Counted from the stretch's first letter, positions 45,423-56,837 are shown. The stretch is 64,000 nt of DNA from Photobacterium alginatilyticum (GCF_009910675.1 NZ_RSEJ01000001.1:124001-188000), one strand, 5' to 3'. Numbers and translations are program-made. Notes: a model not told the origin generated them from the letters alone.

Positions 45423-46259
45423 GTGATCAAAGATCGAAATTTTGACGACCTAGCGCAAAAATTTGCTAAAAATATCTACGGGACAGCAAAAGGCCAAATC
45501 AGGCAGACTGTTGTCTGGCAAGATCTTGAGCAAATTTTAGCCTTGCTGGAATCACAAACACCGTTGCATATACTTGATGCAGGCGGGGGGATCGGCCAGC
45601 TATCGCAAAAAATTGCTGAGCTGGGGCATCGTGTCACTTTATGTGATCTTTCTGGTGAAATGCTGAAGCTGGCCGAGCAGGAAATTGCCAACAACGGCCT
45701 TCTTGAGCAATATCGTCTGGTTCACAGCTCGGTCCAGGAAATTGGCGAGCATTTGAATGAGCCGGCGGACTTGGTGCTATTCCATGCTGTGATGGAGTGG
45801 CTGTCCGATCCGAAAGAGGCGCTTGAGCGGTTATTGGAGCAAACCAGGCCCGGCGGGGTTATCTCGGTGATGTTCTACAACTACAACGGACTGCTGTTCA
45901 AGAATTTAATTTGTGGCAACCTGACTCATATCGAAGAGGGAATGCCGCACCGCAAGCGCTTTAAGCTACAGCCACAGCAGGCTATCAAGCCGGAAGATGT
46001 CTATAGCTGGTTAACCGACGCCGGATTTACCATTCTCGGAAAAACCGGCGTGCGTACCTTCCATGACTATATGCAGACAACCATGGTGGGTGACTACAGT
46101 TTTGAACAAGTTCTTGAGATGGAGCAGAAGCTTTGTCGTCAGGAACCTTATTTGTCCCTGGGCCGCTATATCCATGTATATGCCCAGAAACCATCAGACC
46201 TGGTGACACCGGCTGATAACGGGACAAGCAACGATAACAGCAATAAGGACAACGGATGA
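45423..46259 (+). CDS. cmoM: tRNA 5-carboxymethoxyuridine methyltransferase CmoM
   Basis: SAM-dependent enzyme (formerly SmtA) that methylates cmo5U34 to mcmo5U34 in tRNA. 278 aa. Seen: [22 protein letters not shown] start, SAM motif [44 protein letters not shown], and [17 protein letters not shown]. The start is GTG, fixed by alignment with the E. coli N-terminus. It overlaps mukF by 4 nt (ATGA), heading the muk operon as in E. coli. A Ser/Asn/Asp-rich tail follows the fold. Confidence 0.94.
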   Translation: MIKDRNFDDLAQKFAKNIYGTAKGQIRQTVVWQDLEQILALLESQTPLHILDAGGGIGQLSQKIAELGHRVTLCDLSGEMLKLAEQEIANNGLLEQYRLVHSSVQEIGEHLNEPADLVLFHAVMEWLSDPKEALERLLEQTRPGGVISVMFYNYNGLLFKNLICGNLTHIEEGMPHRKRFKLQPQQAIKPEDVYSWLTDAGFTILGKTGVRTFHDYMQTTMVGDYSFEQVLEMEQKLCRQEPYLSLGRYIHVYAQKPSDLVTPADNGTSNDNSNKDNG

Positions 46260-47578
46260 GTGATGTATCCCAGACCGTTCCTGAGTTGGTGAGTTGGGTT
46301 AAGCAGCATGAGTTTTCGCTTAACCTGCCAACTGAGCGGCTGGCGTTCTTGTTGGCGATTGCTGTATTAAGCGGCGATCGCTTTGATGAAGAATTAGGGG
46401 AAGGGGAGCTGATTGATGCGTTTCGCATTGTAAGCGATATGTTTGATCAGTCTCAGGAAACCCTGGCCTTTCGTGCCAATAACGCCATTAATGAACTGGT
46501 TCGCCAGCGCCTGATCACCCGCTTTACCAGCGAGGTGACGGATGGGGCCAGTATTTACCGTCTCAGCCCGCTTGCGCTGAGCATAACCGACTACTACGCC
46601 CGTCACCGCGAGTATTCTTCACTGAAACTGTCGATTCAGCTGGCAATGGTTGCCGACGAGATCAACAAGGCAGCGGAAGCTGCGCAGGAAGGTGGCGATG
46701 AGAAACACTGGCGCCAGCAGGTCTACGCCGTACTGAAATATTCAGTGGCGGAAATCTTTGACCGGATTGATCTTAACCAGCGCACCATGGATGAGCAGCA
46801 GCAACAGGTAAAGCAAGATATTGCCGAGCTGCTGAATCAGGATTGGCGGGCGGCAATCACCAACTGTGAGAGCCTGCTGAACGAAACCTCCAGTACGCTG
46901 CGTGAGCTGCAGGATACGCTGCAGGCGGCAGGCGACCAGCTGCAAACCCAGCTGTTGGCTATCCAGGAGGAAATTCAGGGTAACCCGGACTTGGATTTCG
47001 TCGACGGGATGATCTTTATCCTGCAGGCCAAGCTTGACCGAATCATCAACTGGGGGCAGCAGGCCATTGATCTGTGGATTGGCTATGACCGCCACGTTCA
47101 TAAGTTCATCCGTACCGCGATCGATATGGATAAGAACCGTGCCTTCAGCCAGCGCTTGCGTCAGTCGGTCACCGATTATTTCGACGAACCATGGCTGCTG
47201 ACCTACGCCGATGCCGAGCGTCTGCTGGACATGCGCGACGAGGCGTTGGTGCTGAGAGACGACGAAGTTACCGGTATTGTGCCGGAAGAGATGGAATTTG
47301 AAGAGCTCAGCCTGGTGAACGACCAGCTGGCCGACCAAGTTGCTGCAATGCTGCAGACCCATAAAGAAACGGGTGCTGCAATCAACCTAAGTTTGCTTCT
47401 TAAAGATTATTTGGCTCAACAACCACATGCGCAGCACTTTGATTTGGCGCGCATTGTGATTGATCAGGCGGTAAGGCTCGGTTACTCGGAGTCGGACTTC
47501 AATGCAATACAGCCTGACTGGGAAGCAATCAATGAATACGGAGCCAAGGTACAAGCTAATGTCATCGATAAATATTGA
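46256..47578 (+). CDS. mukF: Chromosome condensin kleisin subunit MukF
   Basis: Kleisin of the MukBEF condensin that folds and segregates the chromosome. 440 aa, normal size. N-terminal winged-helix dimerisation domain ([29 protein letters not shown]), a long helical middle that contacts the MukB neck, MukE-binding linker ([23 protein letters not shown]) and C-terminal winged helix that binds the MukB head. Operon overlaps on both sides show translational coupling. Confidence 0.97.
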   Translation: MSDVSQTVPELVSWVKQHEFSLNLPTERLAFLLAIAVLSGDRFDEELGEGELIDAFRIVSDMFDQSQETLAFRANNAINELVRQRLITRFTSEVTDGASIYRLSPLALSITDYYARHREYSSLKLSIQLAMVADEINKAAEAAQEGGDEKHWRQQVYAVLKYSVAEIFDRIDLNQRTMDEQQQQVKQDIAELLNQDWRAAITNCESLLNETSSTLRELQDTLQAAGDQLQTQLLAIQEEIQGNPDLDFVDGMIFILQAKLDRIINWGQQAIDLWIGYDRHVHKFIRTAIDMDKNRAFSQRLRQSVTDYFDEPWLLTYADAERLLDMRDEALVLRDDEVTGIVPEEMEFEELSLVNDQLADQVAAMLQTHKETGAAINLSLLLKDYLAQQPHAQHFDLARIVIDQAVRLGYSESDFNAIQPDWEAINEYGAKVQANVIDKY

Positions 47579-48290
47579 AGAATTTATGCCTGAGAAGCTG
47601 GCCAAGGCAATAGCCAACCCGCTTTTCCCGGCACTGGATAATGCGCTACGTTCTGGCCGCCACATCGCCAGCGAAGATTTGGATAACCATGCTCTGCTGA
47701 TTGAGTTCGAGCAGCCGCTGGTTATGTTTTACAAACGCTATAATGCCGAGTTGGTTCGCGCCCCGGAAGGTTTCTTCTACCTGCGTCCTCGCTCGACGTC
47801 ACTGATCGGCCGCTCCGTACTGTCGGAAATCGACATGCTGGTGGGCAAGGTACTGTGTTTCCTTTATTTGAGCCCGGAGCGCTTGGCGCACGAAGGGATA
47901 TTTACCAACCAGGAACTGTTCGACGAGCTACTGGCACTGGCCGACGAGACCAAGCTGATGAAGCTGGTCACCAACCGGGCAACCGGCTCTGATCTCGATC
48001 GGGAAAAACTGTTCGACAAGGTCAAAACGTCGTTGCGTCGCCTGCGTCGTATCGGGATGATCATTCCGGTAGGCGAGAATGGCAAATTCCGCATCAGCGA
48101 GGCGGTATTCCGTTTTGGTGCCGATGTCCGCACTGGCGATGATGTACGTGAAGCCCAGCTGCGTCTGATCCGTGACGGTGAAGCGGTGGTGGTTCACCAG
48201 CAGGAGCCAAGCCAGTCTAGCCTGTTGGATGCAACGGGCGAGCAAGAAACAGAACAAGCCGAGCATGACGGACAGGAGGGCGAAGCCTGA
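47559..48290 (+). CDS. mukE: Chromosome condensin subunit MukE
   Basis: Tandem winged-helix (KITE) subunit of MukBEF, 243 aa. Starts [36 protein letters not shown], matching E. coli MukE; the 19 upstream codons of the open frame are part of mukF and are not used. It overlaps mukF by 20 nt and mukB by one base (TGATG). The C-terminal 35 residues are an acidic, Gln-rich tail. Confidence 0.96.
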   Translation: MSSINIEEFMPEKLAKAIANPLFPALDNALRSGRHIASEDLDNHALLIEFEQPLVMFYKRYNAELVRAPEGFFYLRPRSTSLIGRSVLSEIDMLVGKVLCFLYLSPERLAHEGIFTNQELFDELLALADETKLMKLVTNRATGSDLDREKLFDKVKTSLRRLRRIGMIIPVGENGKFRISEAVFRFGADVRTGDDVREAQLRLIRDGEAVVVHQQEPSQSSLLDATGEQETEQAEHDGQEGEA

Positions 48291-51200
48291 TGGAACGCGG
48301 TAAGTATCAATCGCTGACAATGGTCAACTGGAACGGCTTCTTTGCCCGCACCTTTGACATTGATAATTTGGTGACCACTCTGTCGGGTGGTAACGGTGCC
48401 GGTAAGTCGACAACGATGGCGGCATTCATTACATCTCTGATCCCGGATCAGAGCCTGCTGCACTTCCGAAATACGACGGAAGCCGGCAGCTCGAACGCCT
48501 CGCGCGACAAGGGCCTGCACGGTAAGCTGAAGCCGGGTGCCTGTTATGCGGCGCTGGATGTGGTTAACTCCAAGAAGCAACGCATCATCTTCGCGGTCAA
48601 GCTGCAGCAAGTGGCCGGTCGTGACAAGAAAGTGGATATTAAGCCATTTATTATCCAGGGCCTGCCATCGGATATTAAGCCAACCGAAGTCCTGGTCGAA
48701 ACCTTGTCTGACAATCAGGCGCGGGTTCGCCAGATCAATGAAGTCAAAGAGATTGCCGCCGAGTACGAAGGGACCCATTTCAAAGCCTTTAACTCGGTGA
48801 CGGATTACCATGCCCAGATGTTCGAGTTTGGTGTCCTGCCGAAGAAATTACGCAACAGCAGCGATCGTTCCAAATTCTATCGTCTGATTGAAGCCTCGCT
48901 GTACGGTGGTATCTCGAGTGCGATCACCCGCTCACTGCGTGACTACCTGCTGCCGCAAAATACCGGGGTGAAGAAAGCCTTCCAGGATATGGAAGCGGCA
49001 CTGCGCGAGAACCGGATGACGCTGGAAGCGATTAAGCTTACCCAGAACGACCGTGACCTGTTTAAGCATTTGATCACCGAGGCGACCAACTATGTTGCTG
49101 CGGACTATATGCGCCATGCCAACGAGCGCCGCCAGAAGCTGGAAAAGACCCTGAGCCTGCGTGGCGAACTGCTGGGTTCGCGTAAGGTGTTGGATGATCA
49201 GCAAACATCGATGATCAACATGACCGGCGAGCTGGATGAACTGACAGAGCGTGAAGGCGCGCTGGAGCAGGATCATCAGGCAGCGTCGGATCACCTGCAG
49301 CTGGTTCAGACCGCAGTCCGTCAGCAAGAGAAGATTGAACGCTATCGCGAGGATCTTGAAGAGCTGACTGAGCGCCTGGAAGAGCAGGTGATGGTGGTTG
49401 AAGAAGCGGCCGAACAGCTGGCGATGGCTGAAGAGCAGTCGCTGCTGAGCGAAGAGGAAGTCGACAGCCTGAAAACTCAGCTGGCGGACTACCAGCAGGC
49501 GCTGGATATGCAGCAGACTCGTGCCCTGCAATATCAGCAGGCGGTACAGGCGCTGGAGAAAGCCCGCGATCTGTCCGGTGATCATCAGTTACTTGCAGAT
49601 CAGGCGGTGCCTTACCTGTCTCAGCTCAAGCAGGAGCAGGAAGTACAGACCACAGCGCTGCTGGCCCTGAAACACAAGCTGGATATGTCTTCGGCTGCGG
49701 CCCAGCAGTTTGATAAAGGCCTGCAAATTGTCACAACCATTGCCGGTGTGGTTGATCGTGCCCAGGCAGGTGATAAGGCGCGCGAGCTGATTGCACATGC
49801 CCGCCAGCTTCGTGCCGTTGCTGATCGTGGTGAACAGCTCAAGGCACAATACCGTGACCTGGAGCGCAGTGTGCGCAACCAGCGTCAGGCGACCGAGTTG
49901 GCCGAAACTTATGCCAAGCGTTTTGCCGTTACTGTCGACAGTGAGCTGGCACTGGCTGAAGAGCAGGCCCGTCACGAAGCGACGCTGGAAAGCCTTGAGC
50001 AACAGCAAGAGGTATTGGTTGAGCAGCGTGGCGAGTTTCGTCGTCAGGAGCAGCAGCTGTCTGCACAAATTTCGTCGCTAGAGGCATCGGCACCGGCCTG
50101 GATTGCGGCATCAGATGCACTGGAAAAATTGTCTGAGCAGTCTGAGCGCGAGCTGTTTGACAGCCAGGCGGTGATGGATGCGATGCAGCTGACACTGGAT
50201 AAGGAGCGTGAGGCCTCGTCAAAGCGCGACCAGTTGGCGGCACGCAAGACGCAGCTGGAGCTGGATATCGAGCGCCTGGCACAGCCGGGCGGTAGCGATG
50301 ATTCTCGCCTGCGCGCATTGGCAGATACGCTTGGCGGTAGCCTGCTGTCAGAAATTTATGACGACATTACCCTGGCTGATGCCCCGTACTTCAGTGCGAT
50401 GTACGGCCCGGCGCGCCACGCAATTGTGGTGCCTGATCTGAAGGGCATCAAAGACAAGCTGGTGGCGTTGGATGACTGTCCGGATGATTTGTATATCATC
50501 GAGGGGGATGCCGACTCGTTTGATGACAGTGGTTTTGACGTTGACGAATTGGAGGAGGCTGTTTGTGTTCACCTGAACGACCGTCAGCTGCGATACTCTC
50601 GTTTCCCGAAAGTCCCGCTATTTGGCCGAGCTGCCCGCGAGCAGCGTCTTGAGCAGCTGCGTGAGGAACGCGAGCAGGTTGTCGAGGATCACGCCAAGGC
50701 CGCGTTTGATTCGCAAAAGCTGCAGCGTCTGTATCAGAGCTTCAATAGCTTTGTTGCCACGCACATGGCCGTTGCCTTTAATGCCGATCCGGAAGCAGGG
50801 TTGAAAGCGGCGCGTGACAAGCGTAACCAGATCACTCGTAGCCTGTCAGACTCCGATGCGACCGAGCAGCAGCAACGCAGCCAGCTGACGGCAGCGCGTG
50901 AGGGGCTGGCGCTGTTGGGCAAGCTGACACCGGTTGTTAACCTGCTTGAAGACGACACCCTGACAGCGCGCTTTGAAGACGTTGAGCAGCAGCTGTCTCA
51001 GCTTGATGAGGCACGTAACTACCTTGACCGACATGGTAAGGCTGTAGTGGAACTGGAAGGGCTGGTATCTGCACTGGATGCCGATCCGGAGCAGTTTGAT
51101 GCCCTGCAGGCTCAATACGAGCAGGCTGACAACACTTTGCAGTCGCTGAAAACCAAAATCTTTGCGATTGCGGACCTGGTTGAACGTCGCCACCACTTTA

Positions 51201-52750
51201 GCTATGCCGATTCAGTTGAGCTACTTAACAAGAGCTCGGAGCTTAATGAGCAGTTGAAGGCGAAATTGGTTGCGGCAGAACGCGAGCGTACCCGCAGCCG
51301 TGATGCGCTGAAGCAGTCACGTGCCCAGGCCAACCAGTACAACCAGTTGATGGCATCGCTCAAGAGTTCCCATCAGGCGAAGCTGGAAACGGTTCAGGAG
51401 TTTGAACGTGAGCTGCAGGAACTGGGTGTCCGTGCTGATCTTGAAGCCGAAGAACGTGCCCGCCTGCGCCGTGACGAGCTGAACGAGCGCCTGCACAGCT
51501 CCCGTACCCGTCGCAGCCAGCTGGAAAAAGCAATCACCTCGATTGAGCTGGAGATGAAAGCGCTGGTTAAGCGTCTGCGTAAAGTCGGCAAGGAATACCA
51601 GGAAATCCGCAAGCTGGTGGTAACTGCCAAGGCCGGTTGGTGCGCGGTGTTGCGTCTGGCGCGCGAAAGCGATGTCGAACGTCGCCTGCACCGTCGCGAG
51701 ATGGCTTACATGTCTGCCGACGAGCTGCGCTCACTATCGGATAAGTCGCTGGGGGCATTGCGTCTGGCAGTGGCTGATAACGAGGAATTGCGCGATGCGC
51801 TGCGTGCGTCGGAAGATGTTTCGCGTCCTGAGCGTAAGGTTCTGTTCTATATTGCCGTCTACCAGCATCTTCGCGAGCGTATCCGTCACGATATTATTCG
51901 CACCGATGATCCGGTCGAGGCGATCGAAGAGATGGAAGTCGAGCTGGCTCGCCTGAGCGAAGAACTGACGGCCCGCGAACAGCGTCTGGCGATCAGTTCT
52001 GACTCGGTGGCGAATATTATCCGCAAGACAATCCAGCGAGAGCAAAACCGTATCCGTATGCTGAACCAGGGTCTGCAGAACATTGGTTTTGGTCAGGTGA
52101 AAGGCGTTCGCCTGAATGTCAAAGTGCGTGATACCCATGAGGCACTGCTGAGCGGTTTGGCGGAGCAGCAGGATCAGCATCAGGATCTGTTCGGCAACCA
52201 TCGCCTGACGTTCTCCGAAGCGATTGCCAAACTGTTCCAGCGCCTGAACCCGCATATTGAGATGGGTCAGCGCTCGCCGCAGATCATGGGCGAAGAGCTG
52301 CTTGATTACCGTAACTACCTTGAACTTAGCATTGAGGTAAACCGTGGTACAGATGGCTGGCTACAGGCCGAATCTGGTGCGCTATCGACCGGTGAGGCAA
52401 TCGGTACGGGCCAGGCAATCCTGCTAATGGTTGTCCAGAGCTGGGAAGAAGAGTCTCGTCGTTTGCGCGGAAAAGAGATCATACCGTGTCGTCTGTTGTT
52501 CCTCGATGAGGCTGCCCGACTGGATGCAAAATCTATCGCAACGCTGTTCGAGCTGTGTGAGCGTTTGGACATGCAGCTGTTGATTGCGGCTCCGGAGAAT
52601 ATCAGTCCTGAAAAAGGCACCACCTACAAACTGGTTCGTAAGATCTTCAAAGATCGCGAGCATGTTCATGTGGTTGGCTTGCGCGGTTTTGGCCAGGAGC
52701 CAAAATCCCAGGGCAATATCCAGGAAATGCTCGAGCTTGACCTAGCGTAA
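48290..52750 (+). CDS. mukB: Chromosome condensin SMC-like ATPase MukB
   Basis: SMC-type ATPase of MukBEF, 1486 aa, full length. N-terminal head with Walker [12 protein letters not shown] (residues 32-42), coiled coil, hinge around 650-790 ([27 protein letters not shown]), returning coiled coil, and C-terminal head with signature [21 protein letters not shown] and Walker [13 protein letters not shown]. The hinge in E. coli binds ParC of topoisomerase IV. Coiled-coil heptads are rich in Glu, Gln and Arg. A clear terminator follows. Confidence 0.98.
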   Translation: MERGKYQSLTMVNWNGFFARTFDIDNLVTTLSGGNGAGKSTTMAAFITSLIPDQSLLHFRNTTEAGSSNASRDKGLHGKLKPGACYAALDVVNSKKQRIIFAVKLQQVAGRDKKVDIKPFIIQGLPSDIKPTEVLVETLSDNQARVRQINEVKEIAAEYEGTHFKAFNSVTDYHAQMFEFGVLPKKLRNSSDRSKFYRLIEASLYGGISSAITRSLRDYLLPQNTGVKKAFQDMEAALRENRMTLEAIKLTQNDRDLFKHLITEATNYVAADYMRHANERRQKLEKTLSLRGELLGSRKVLDDQQTSMINMTGELDELTEREGALEQDHQAASDHLQLVQTAVRQQEKIERYREDLEELTERLEEQVMVVEEAAEQLAMAEEQSLLSEEEVDSLKTQLADYQQALDMQQTRALQYQQAVQALEKARDLSGDHQLLADQAVPYLSQLKQEQEVQTTALLALKHKLDMSSAAAQQFDKGLQIVTTIAGVVDRAQAGDKARELIAHARQLRAVADRGEQLKAQYRDLERSVRNQRQATELAETYAKRFAVTVDSELALAEEQARHEATLESLEQQQEVLVEQRGEFRRQEQQLSAQISSLEASAPAWIAASDALEKLSEQSERELFDSQAVMDAMQLTLDKEREASSKRDQLAARKTQLELDIERLAQPGGSDDSRLRALADTLGGSLLSEIYDDITLADAPYFSAMYGPARHAIVVPDLKGIKDKLVALDDCPDDLYIIEGDADSFDDSGFDVDELEEAVCVHLNDRQLRYSRFPKVPLFGRAAREQRLEQLREEREQVVEDHAKAAFDSQKLQRLYQSFNSFVATHMAVAFNADPEAGLKAARDKRNQITRSLSDSDATEQQQRSQLTAAREGLALLGKLTPVVNLLEDDTLTARFEDVEQQLSQLDEARNYLDRHGKAVVELEGLVSALDADPEQFDALQAQYEQADNTLQSLKTKIFAIADLVERRHHFSYADSVELLNKSSELNEQLKAKLVAAERERTRSRDALKQSRAQANQYNQLMASLKSSHQAKLETVQEFERELQELGVRADLEAEERARLRRDELNERLHSSRTRRSQLEKAITSIELEMKALVKRLRKVGKEYQEIRKLVVTAKAGWCAVLRLARESDVERRLHRREMAYMSADELRSLSDKSLGALRLAVADNEELRDALRASEDVSRPERKVLFYIAVYQHLRERIRHDIIRTDDPVEAIEEMEVELARLSEELTAREQRLAISSDSVANIIRKTIQREQNRIRMLNQGLQNIGFGQVKGVRLNVKVRDTHEALLSGLAEQQDQHQDLFGNHRLTFSEAIAKLFQRLNPHIEMGQRSPQIMGEELLDYRNYLELSIEVNRGTDGWLQAESGALSTGEAIGTGQAILLMVVQSWEEESRRLRGKEIIPCRLLFLDEAARLDAKSIATLFELCERLDMQLLIAAPENISPEKGTTYKLVRKIFKDREHVHVVGLRGFGQEPKSQGNIQEMLELDLA

Positions 52751-52780
52751 CCGACGTAGCCAAGCCCAGAAACTGATGAG

Positions 52781-52807
52781 AAGACCGGAGAGATCCGGTC
52801 TTTTTTT
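52781..52807 (+). terminator. Terminator of the cmoM-mukFEB operon
   Basis: Nine-bp stem AAGACCGGA/TCCGGTCTT (52781-52789 with 52794-52802), loop GAGA, then seven T. Confidence 0.92.
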
Positions 52808-53044
52808 ATGGCACAATTTTATTGATTTCTCTGTCGGCACAGGTTCATTTTTGACCTTATGTCTTGTTACTAAGAACCTCATCTCATTACTTAATTACGT
52901 TACCGATAAATTATTTGCGGTGCTATTAGCCTCTAAAATTTTAACTGTTGGAATCGGCCATCCAGAATAACAAGCCAAACTGAGCGGCGGCCCGCGAATG
53001 CGTTTGGTCACGGCCAATTTATACATTGTCGTAGGGGTGTAGAG

Positions 53045-54079
53045 ATGAGAAATATAATATTAACGATGCTCGCCACGTTAGTGGTGGCTGGGTGCGGAGG
53101 CTCGTCTGGGGATTCAGGTTCGGCAAATGCAACCCCGGGTTCGGGGAGCGGAGAAGTACCGGTTTCAGTAGGGGTGTCAAAACCGCCAACAGAAGTGCCT
53201 GAAGTGCCGGGTGACGGCGATCAGCTACAGGCTTGTGTGGCAATTCAGAGTGTCAAGCTAACCAACCTAGCCGGCGAGATTGTCGAGTGGACCACAAGAA
53301 GCATGAACGGAGAAGTAAAAAGCTCTGAGCAATGTATTCCTGAAGGCTCGGAGATCCCGGTTTATGATGACGGCACACCGAAGTTTATCGTGATCGATTT
53401 GCATGATATCACCGGTGTTGATCTGGTTGACCTGATTTCGGAGCAGCTGGTTCCTGTCGGTGAATATGTCAGCATGGCATTGTCACTCGCAAGGGGTGAA
53501 TACGAATTCCTTGATGATTTACCTGTTAATGTACCTATTGATGAATTTATGGGAGTGCCTTACTCCTATGTCGGTAGCTGGGTCGATAACAAGGTGATTG
53601 ATGATGATCTGACGTTCGACGGTTTGAATATCAATATCAATGCCCCTGAAAAGTTTGTAATGACGTTTGACTTCAGGAGTATGTTCAAGCTGGTTGAGAA
53701 TGCCTATAAGTTCAAGCAAGAAGCATTTCAGCTGCTGAATGAAAACCTATCAGGTAGCATTTTTGGTGACATTGACCTTTCGTCATGTCCTACAACTGAT
53801 AATGCCTATGTCTATCTTTATGAATCCAATGATGAGCAGGAGAAGTACGGCGATCTTGGATCGAATGAATACACGCCGACCATGACGGCCAAGGTCACAG
53901 ACGAAAATAATTACTCAATGCCATACGTTCCCGCGGGAAATTATGATGTGGTGTTAGTGTGTGATGGCCTGCTTGATTTGCCGGATCAGATTGACCTTGA
54001 TATCGATCTGGATGGTGACTCGCCGAAGTATACCGATCAACAGCTTGCCAGTGGTGAAGACAAATACCTACCGTTGTAA
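53045..54079 (+). CDS. DUF4382-like lipoprotein
   Basis: 344-aa lipoprotein (VAGC, Cys17) with a Gly/Ser/Pro-rich linker (residues 18-55). The folded part has a beta pattern like DUF4382 domains: CVAIQSVKLTNLAGEIVEW, FIVIDLHDITGVDLVDLI, LVPVGEYVSMALSLARGEYEF. A second beta domain at about 245-330 (NAYVYLYESNDEQ...SMPYVPAGNYDVVLVCDG) resembles carboxypeptidase-regulatory-like repeats. Function is unknown. It is a single gene between terminators, and the protein is very acidic. Confidence 0.68.
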   Translation: MRNIILTMLATLVVAGCGGSSGDSGSANATPGSGSGEVPVSVGVSKPPTEVPEVPGDGDQLQACVAIQSVKLTNLAGEIVEWTTRSMNGEVKSSEQCIPEGSEIPVYDDGTPKFIVIDLHDITGVDLVDLISEQLVPVGEYVSMALSLARGEYEFLDDLPVNVPIDEFMGVPYSYVGSWVDNKVIDDDLTFDGLNININAPEKFVMTFDFRSMFKLVENAYKFKQEAFQLLNENLSGSIFGDIDLSSCPTTDNAYVYLYESNDEQEKYGDLGSNEYTPTMTAKVTDENNYSMPYVPAGNYDVVLVCDGLLDLPDQIDLDIDLDGDSPKYTDQQLASGEDKYLPL

Positions 54080-54404
54080 TTGTGAGCCATCGAACAGTGG
54101 CGCAGTGAAGCCGTCAGCGAGGGCTGGCGGCTTTGCCATCATGGTGGTAGCAGAATAATCTTTGTAGATTCAGCTTTGGTTAAGCATATATCGGTAGTTT
54201 ATATGGTGGAAGAACACGATCTATCTCTCATTATCAACAATACGCTACTAACTATTTTTAAATATAACTCTCTGAGCTGACATCGAATAATCGAAAATGT
54301 CGGTCATTTCAGTCATTGTTGCCTATCTTTTGCAGGTTGTTTTTTAATCATCACTTCTATAGATTTCAATCAACACCACGAAGCTAGATGAAAGAGAACC
54401 TAAT
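54080..54404 (+). other. Intergenic region before the Sel1-repeat gene
   Basis: 325 bp. It starts with the terminator of the DUF4382-like gene; the rest is AT-rich with no supported ORF and probably holds the promoter of the Sel1 gene. No specific binding site is recognised. Confidence 0.5.
54108..54134 (+). terminator. Probable terminator after the DUF4382-like gene
   Basis: Stem AAGCCGTCAGC/GCTGGCGGCTT (54108-54118 with 54123-54133; one G-T pair), loop GAGG, then only a short T run. Confidence 0.65.
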
Positions 54405-55190
54405 ATGCCTGCAGTAATGACCCTTAAAAAAGTTGTTTTCGGTGCCGTGCTCGGCCTTGCTGTAGTCGGCTACGGAACAGCCCAGGCCTCTGTAACGACA
54501 TCTCCTGAGAATCACCTGTTATCAACCTTAAATTATGTCGAGCTAGAAGCCGAACAGGGCGATAAAAATATGCAGCTTTTTCTGGGACGAGCTTATCTTG
54601 AAGGCTCAAACGGCCTGAGAGCTGACCCGATGAAAGGCATGTACTGGTTGGAAAAAGCGGCAGTCGATATGCCGGAAGTAAAGACCATGATTGGTGACCT
54701 GTTTAAAGCGGGTCAAGTGCTGCCCAAAGATAACCTTCGTGCTGTTCAGTGGTACATGGAAGCGGCCAAAGAAGGTGACGTACCGGCGATGGTTGAGCTT
54801 GGTGCCTACTATGCATCAGGTGCTACCGGTAAAGTAGACTGCGGCAATGCGATTAAATGGTTTAACGAAGCGTCCAACGGTGGTTCGCTAGAGTCTAAGC
54901 GTAATCTGGTATGGCTGTATGCGACGTGTTCAGACGAGCGTATGCGTGATGGCGAGCGTGCCCTGAAATTGGCCAAGCAAGTGCTGAAGCGTACAGGAAC
55001 AGGTGATGCGGGTGACTATGATAATCTCGCTGCGGCCTATGCTGCATGCGGTGAGTTCCGCCAGGCTATCGAAGCTCAGGAAGTGGCCATCGAAAAGCTG
55101 GAAGAAACCAACACCCAGCGTTATGTCAAATTTGAAAATCGCCTGAAGCTATATCAGCAGCACCAGACTATCTACATGGCGTCGCTATAA
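54405..55190 (+). CDS. Exported Sel1-like repeat protein
   Basis: 261-aa protein with a signal peptide (cleavage after TAQA, near residue 28) and Sel1-type helical repeats (NMQLFLGRAYLEGSNGLRADPMKGMYWLEKAA; TMIGDLFKAGQVLPKDNLRAVQWYMEAAKEGDVPAMVELGAYYASG; CGNAIKWFNEASNGGSLESKRNLVWLYATC), followed by a TPR-like end (YDNLAAAYAACGEFRQAIEAQEVAIEKLEE). Such proteins scaffold other proteins; the partner is unknown. A second in-frame ATG is four codons downstream. It is monocistronic. Confidence 0.82.
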   Translation: MPAVMTLKKVVFGAVLGLAVVGYGTAQASVTTSPENHLLSTLNYVELEAEQGDKNMQLFLGRAYLEGSNGLRADPMKGMYWLEKAAVDMPEVKTMIGDLFKAGQVLPKDNLRAVQWYMEAAKEGDVPAMVELGAYYASGATGKVDCGNAIKWFNEASNGGSLESKRNLVWLYATCSDERMRDGERALKLAKQVLKRTGTGDAGDYDNLAAAYAACGEFRQAIEAQEVAIEKLEETNTQRYVKFENRLKLYQQHQTIYMASL

Positions 55191-55216
55191 TCGGATATTG
55201 GCTATAATCGAATACT
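55185..55216 (+). repeat. 16-bp tandem duplication at the Sel1 gene stop
   Basis: GCTATAATCGGATATT (55185-55200) is followed directly by GCTATAATCGAATACT (55201-55216), two differences in 16. The first unit includes the stop codon, so the second is a 3' untranslated copy. Confidence 0.75.
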
Positions 55217-55224
55217 GAAACTTT

Positions 55225-55253
55225 AAAAGCCTGCTTCTCTGAAGCAGGCTTTT
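55225..55253 (+). terminator. Terminator after the Sel1-repeat gene
   Basis: Thirteen-bp stem AAAAGCCTGCTTC/GAAGCAGGCTTTT (55225-55237 with 55241-55253), loop TCT, then T. Confidence 0.92.
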
Positions 55254-55366
55254 TGCTTTCTGATTAACCGTATTTTTGCCGTCGTTTGGTGTTCGGGTAA
55301 ATAGACAGGGCGGATCATTCTATTGAAGTGCAATTGATATCCTTAACTATACTTTGTGGTGCACTA

Positions 55367-55390
55367 CCTCTTTGGCTGTAGACAAAGAGG
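55367..55390 (+). promoter_or_regulatory. Stem-loop in the torE leader
   Basis: CCTCTTTG (55367-55374) pairs with CAAAGAGG (55383-55390), 8-nt loop, about 30 nt before the torE start. A candidate promoter (TTGAAG, 19 nt, TATACT at 55348-55353) would place it at the very 5' end of the transcript. Confidence 0.4.
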
Positions 55391-55419
55391 ATAATCATAA
55401 AAATGATGGGATGTTAGCA

Positions 55420-55593
55420 ATGAATAACTCAGAACCTGTTGATACTCAAGACAGAGCAAAATATGAGTGGCAATCCTTCCTGTTTATTGTCATTTTTCTC
55501 TTCCCTATCCTGTCCGTTGTCCTTGTCGGTGGCTACGGTTTTATTGTCTGGGCAATGCAGGCATTTTTCATCGGTCCCCCCGGCCACGGTTAA
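55420..55593 (+). CDS. torE: TorE/NapE-family small membrane protein
   Basis: 57-aa single-span inner-membrane protein, first gene of the TMAO respiratory operon. Seen: an acidic N-terminus (NNSEPVDTQDRAKYEWQ), a hydrophobic span FLFIVIFLFPILSVVLVGGYGFIVWAMQ, and the end FFIGPPGHG typical of NapE/TorE. Its exact role is unknown. The frame is open upstream, but the ATG at 55420 behind GATGGGA gives the family length. It lies 38 nt before torC. Confidence 0.88.
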   Translation: MNNSEPVDTQDRAKYEWQSFLFIVIFLFPILSVVLVGGYGFIVWAMQAFFIGPPGHG

Positions 55594-55631
55594 TACGCCC
55601 TCAGCAGTTAAGTTAACGAAAAGGTGGTCTT

Positions 55632-56816
55632 ATGATTAGCTTGATAAATAAACTGTGGGCGACGTTTTGGCGTCCGGCAGTGCATATTAGTTTAGGTGTG
55701 TTGAGCCTGGGTGGTTTCATTGCCGGGATTATATTCTGGGGGGGCTTCAATACCGCGCTTGAGTTTACCAATACCGAGAAATTTTGTATCGGTTGTCATG
55801 AAATGCGCGACAACGTTTATGAAGAACTGCAGGCGACAGTGCATTGGTCAAACCATTCTGGGGTGAGGGCTACTTGCCCAGATTGTCATGTTCCCCATAA
55901 CTGGACAGATAAAATCGCCCGTAAGATGCAGGCCAGCAAGGAAGTGTTCGGGGCAATTTTCGGTACCATTAATACCCGCGAGAAGTTTCTGGAAAAACGG
56001 CTGGAGCTGGCCAATCACGAATGGAAACGTTTTTCGGCCAACGGCTCGCTGGAGTGCAAAAACTGTCATAACTACGACAGCATGAAGTGGGAAGAAATGT
56101 CCGATCTTGCCAAAGTCCAGATGAAACAGGCAGCCGAGCGGGACCAGAGCTGTATGGACTGTCATAAGGGAATCGCCCATGAGCTGCCGGGTAATATGGA
56201 GGCTTCCGGCGGTATGGTCTCCGAGCTGGTTCAGAAAGCCAACAATACCAGTTACTCGGAAGGTGAGAGTTACTTCAGCGTTCGTTACTTGCCAATGTAC
56301 GAAGACGAAGCGCTGACGGTGGATGGTGGCCAGCTGAATCCGGCTTCTGAGGTGAAAGTGGTGCAGGTTAAGGATAATGCGATTCAGGTTGAGATTGCGG
56401 GCTGGCGGAAAACCAAGGGTTTTGGTCGGGTGATCAACGAAGACTTTGGCCTCAATATTCCAACGGCGGCGTTGAGCAAGGATGTTGCACTCAGTGATGC
56501 ATTAGTCGAAAAGTTTGAAGAGAAAGAAGACGATCTCACCGGACTCGGCTGGCAGCGGATCAGTGTCAAACTGTGGATGCCGAAAGAATCTCTGATGGAG
56601 GATGTCGAAGAAATTTGGGCGGTCGCGGGCCCGGCTTACAAAGACAACTGTAGTGTCTGTCATACCCAGCCTGCCGAGAATCACTTCGATGCCAATACCT
56701 GGCCGGGTATGTTCAACGGGATGCTGGCATTTGTGAACCTGGATAACGATAGTGAGGCGCTGGTACTTAAGTATCTGCAGAAGCATTCATCAGATTTCTC
56801 TGATGGCGGTCATTAA
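55632..56816 (+). CDS. torC: Pentahaem c-type cytochrome TorC
   Basis: Membrane-anchored quinol oxidase that passes electrons to TorA. 394 aa, with one N-terminal anchor (about 17-38), a NapC/NirT-like tetrahaem domain with CxxCH at residues 52, 82, 142 and 174, and a C-terminal monohaem domain with CSVCH at about 340. Five haem sites in total are as expected for TorC rather than NapC. Next gene is torA, 21 nt downstream. Confidence 0.96.
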   Translation: MISLINKLWATFWRPAVHISLGVLSLGGFIAGIIFWGGFNTALEFTNTEKFCIGCHEMRDNVYEELQATVHWSNHSGVRATCPDCHVPHNWTDKIARKMQASKEVFGAIFGTINTREKFLEKRLELANHEWKRFSANGSLECKNCHNYDSMKWEEMSDLAKVQMKQAAERDQSCMDCHKGIAHELPGNMEASGGMVSELVQKANNTSYSEGESYFSVRYLPMYEDEALTVDGGQLNPASEVKVVQVKDNAIQVEIAGWRKTKGFGRVINEDFGLNIPTAALSKDVALSDALVEKFEEKEDDLTGLGWQRISVKLWMPKESLMEDVEEIWAVAGPAYKDNCSVCHTQPAENHFDANTWPGMFNGMLAFVNLDNDSEALVLKYLQKHSSDFSDGGH

Positions 56817-56837
56817 GAGGCAAGTGAGGGGGAAACC

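Noticed and set aside
52776..52970. 64-codon frame after mukB
   Set aside because: It starts inside the mukB terminator hairpin and shows no protein-like pattern.
55254..55419. TorR-type decamer repeats or a full FNR site upstream of torE
   Set aside because: I looked for CTGTTCATAT-like direct repeats and TTGAT-N4-ATCAA and found only partial, unconvincing matches.
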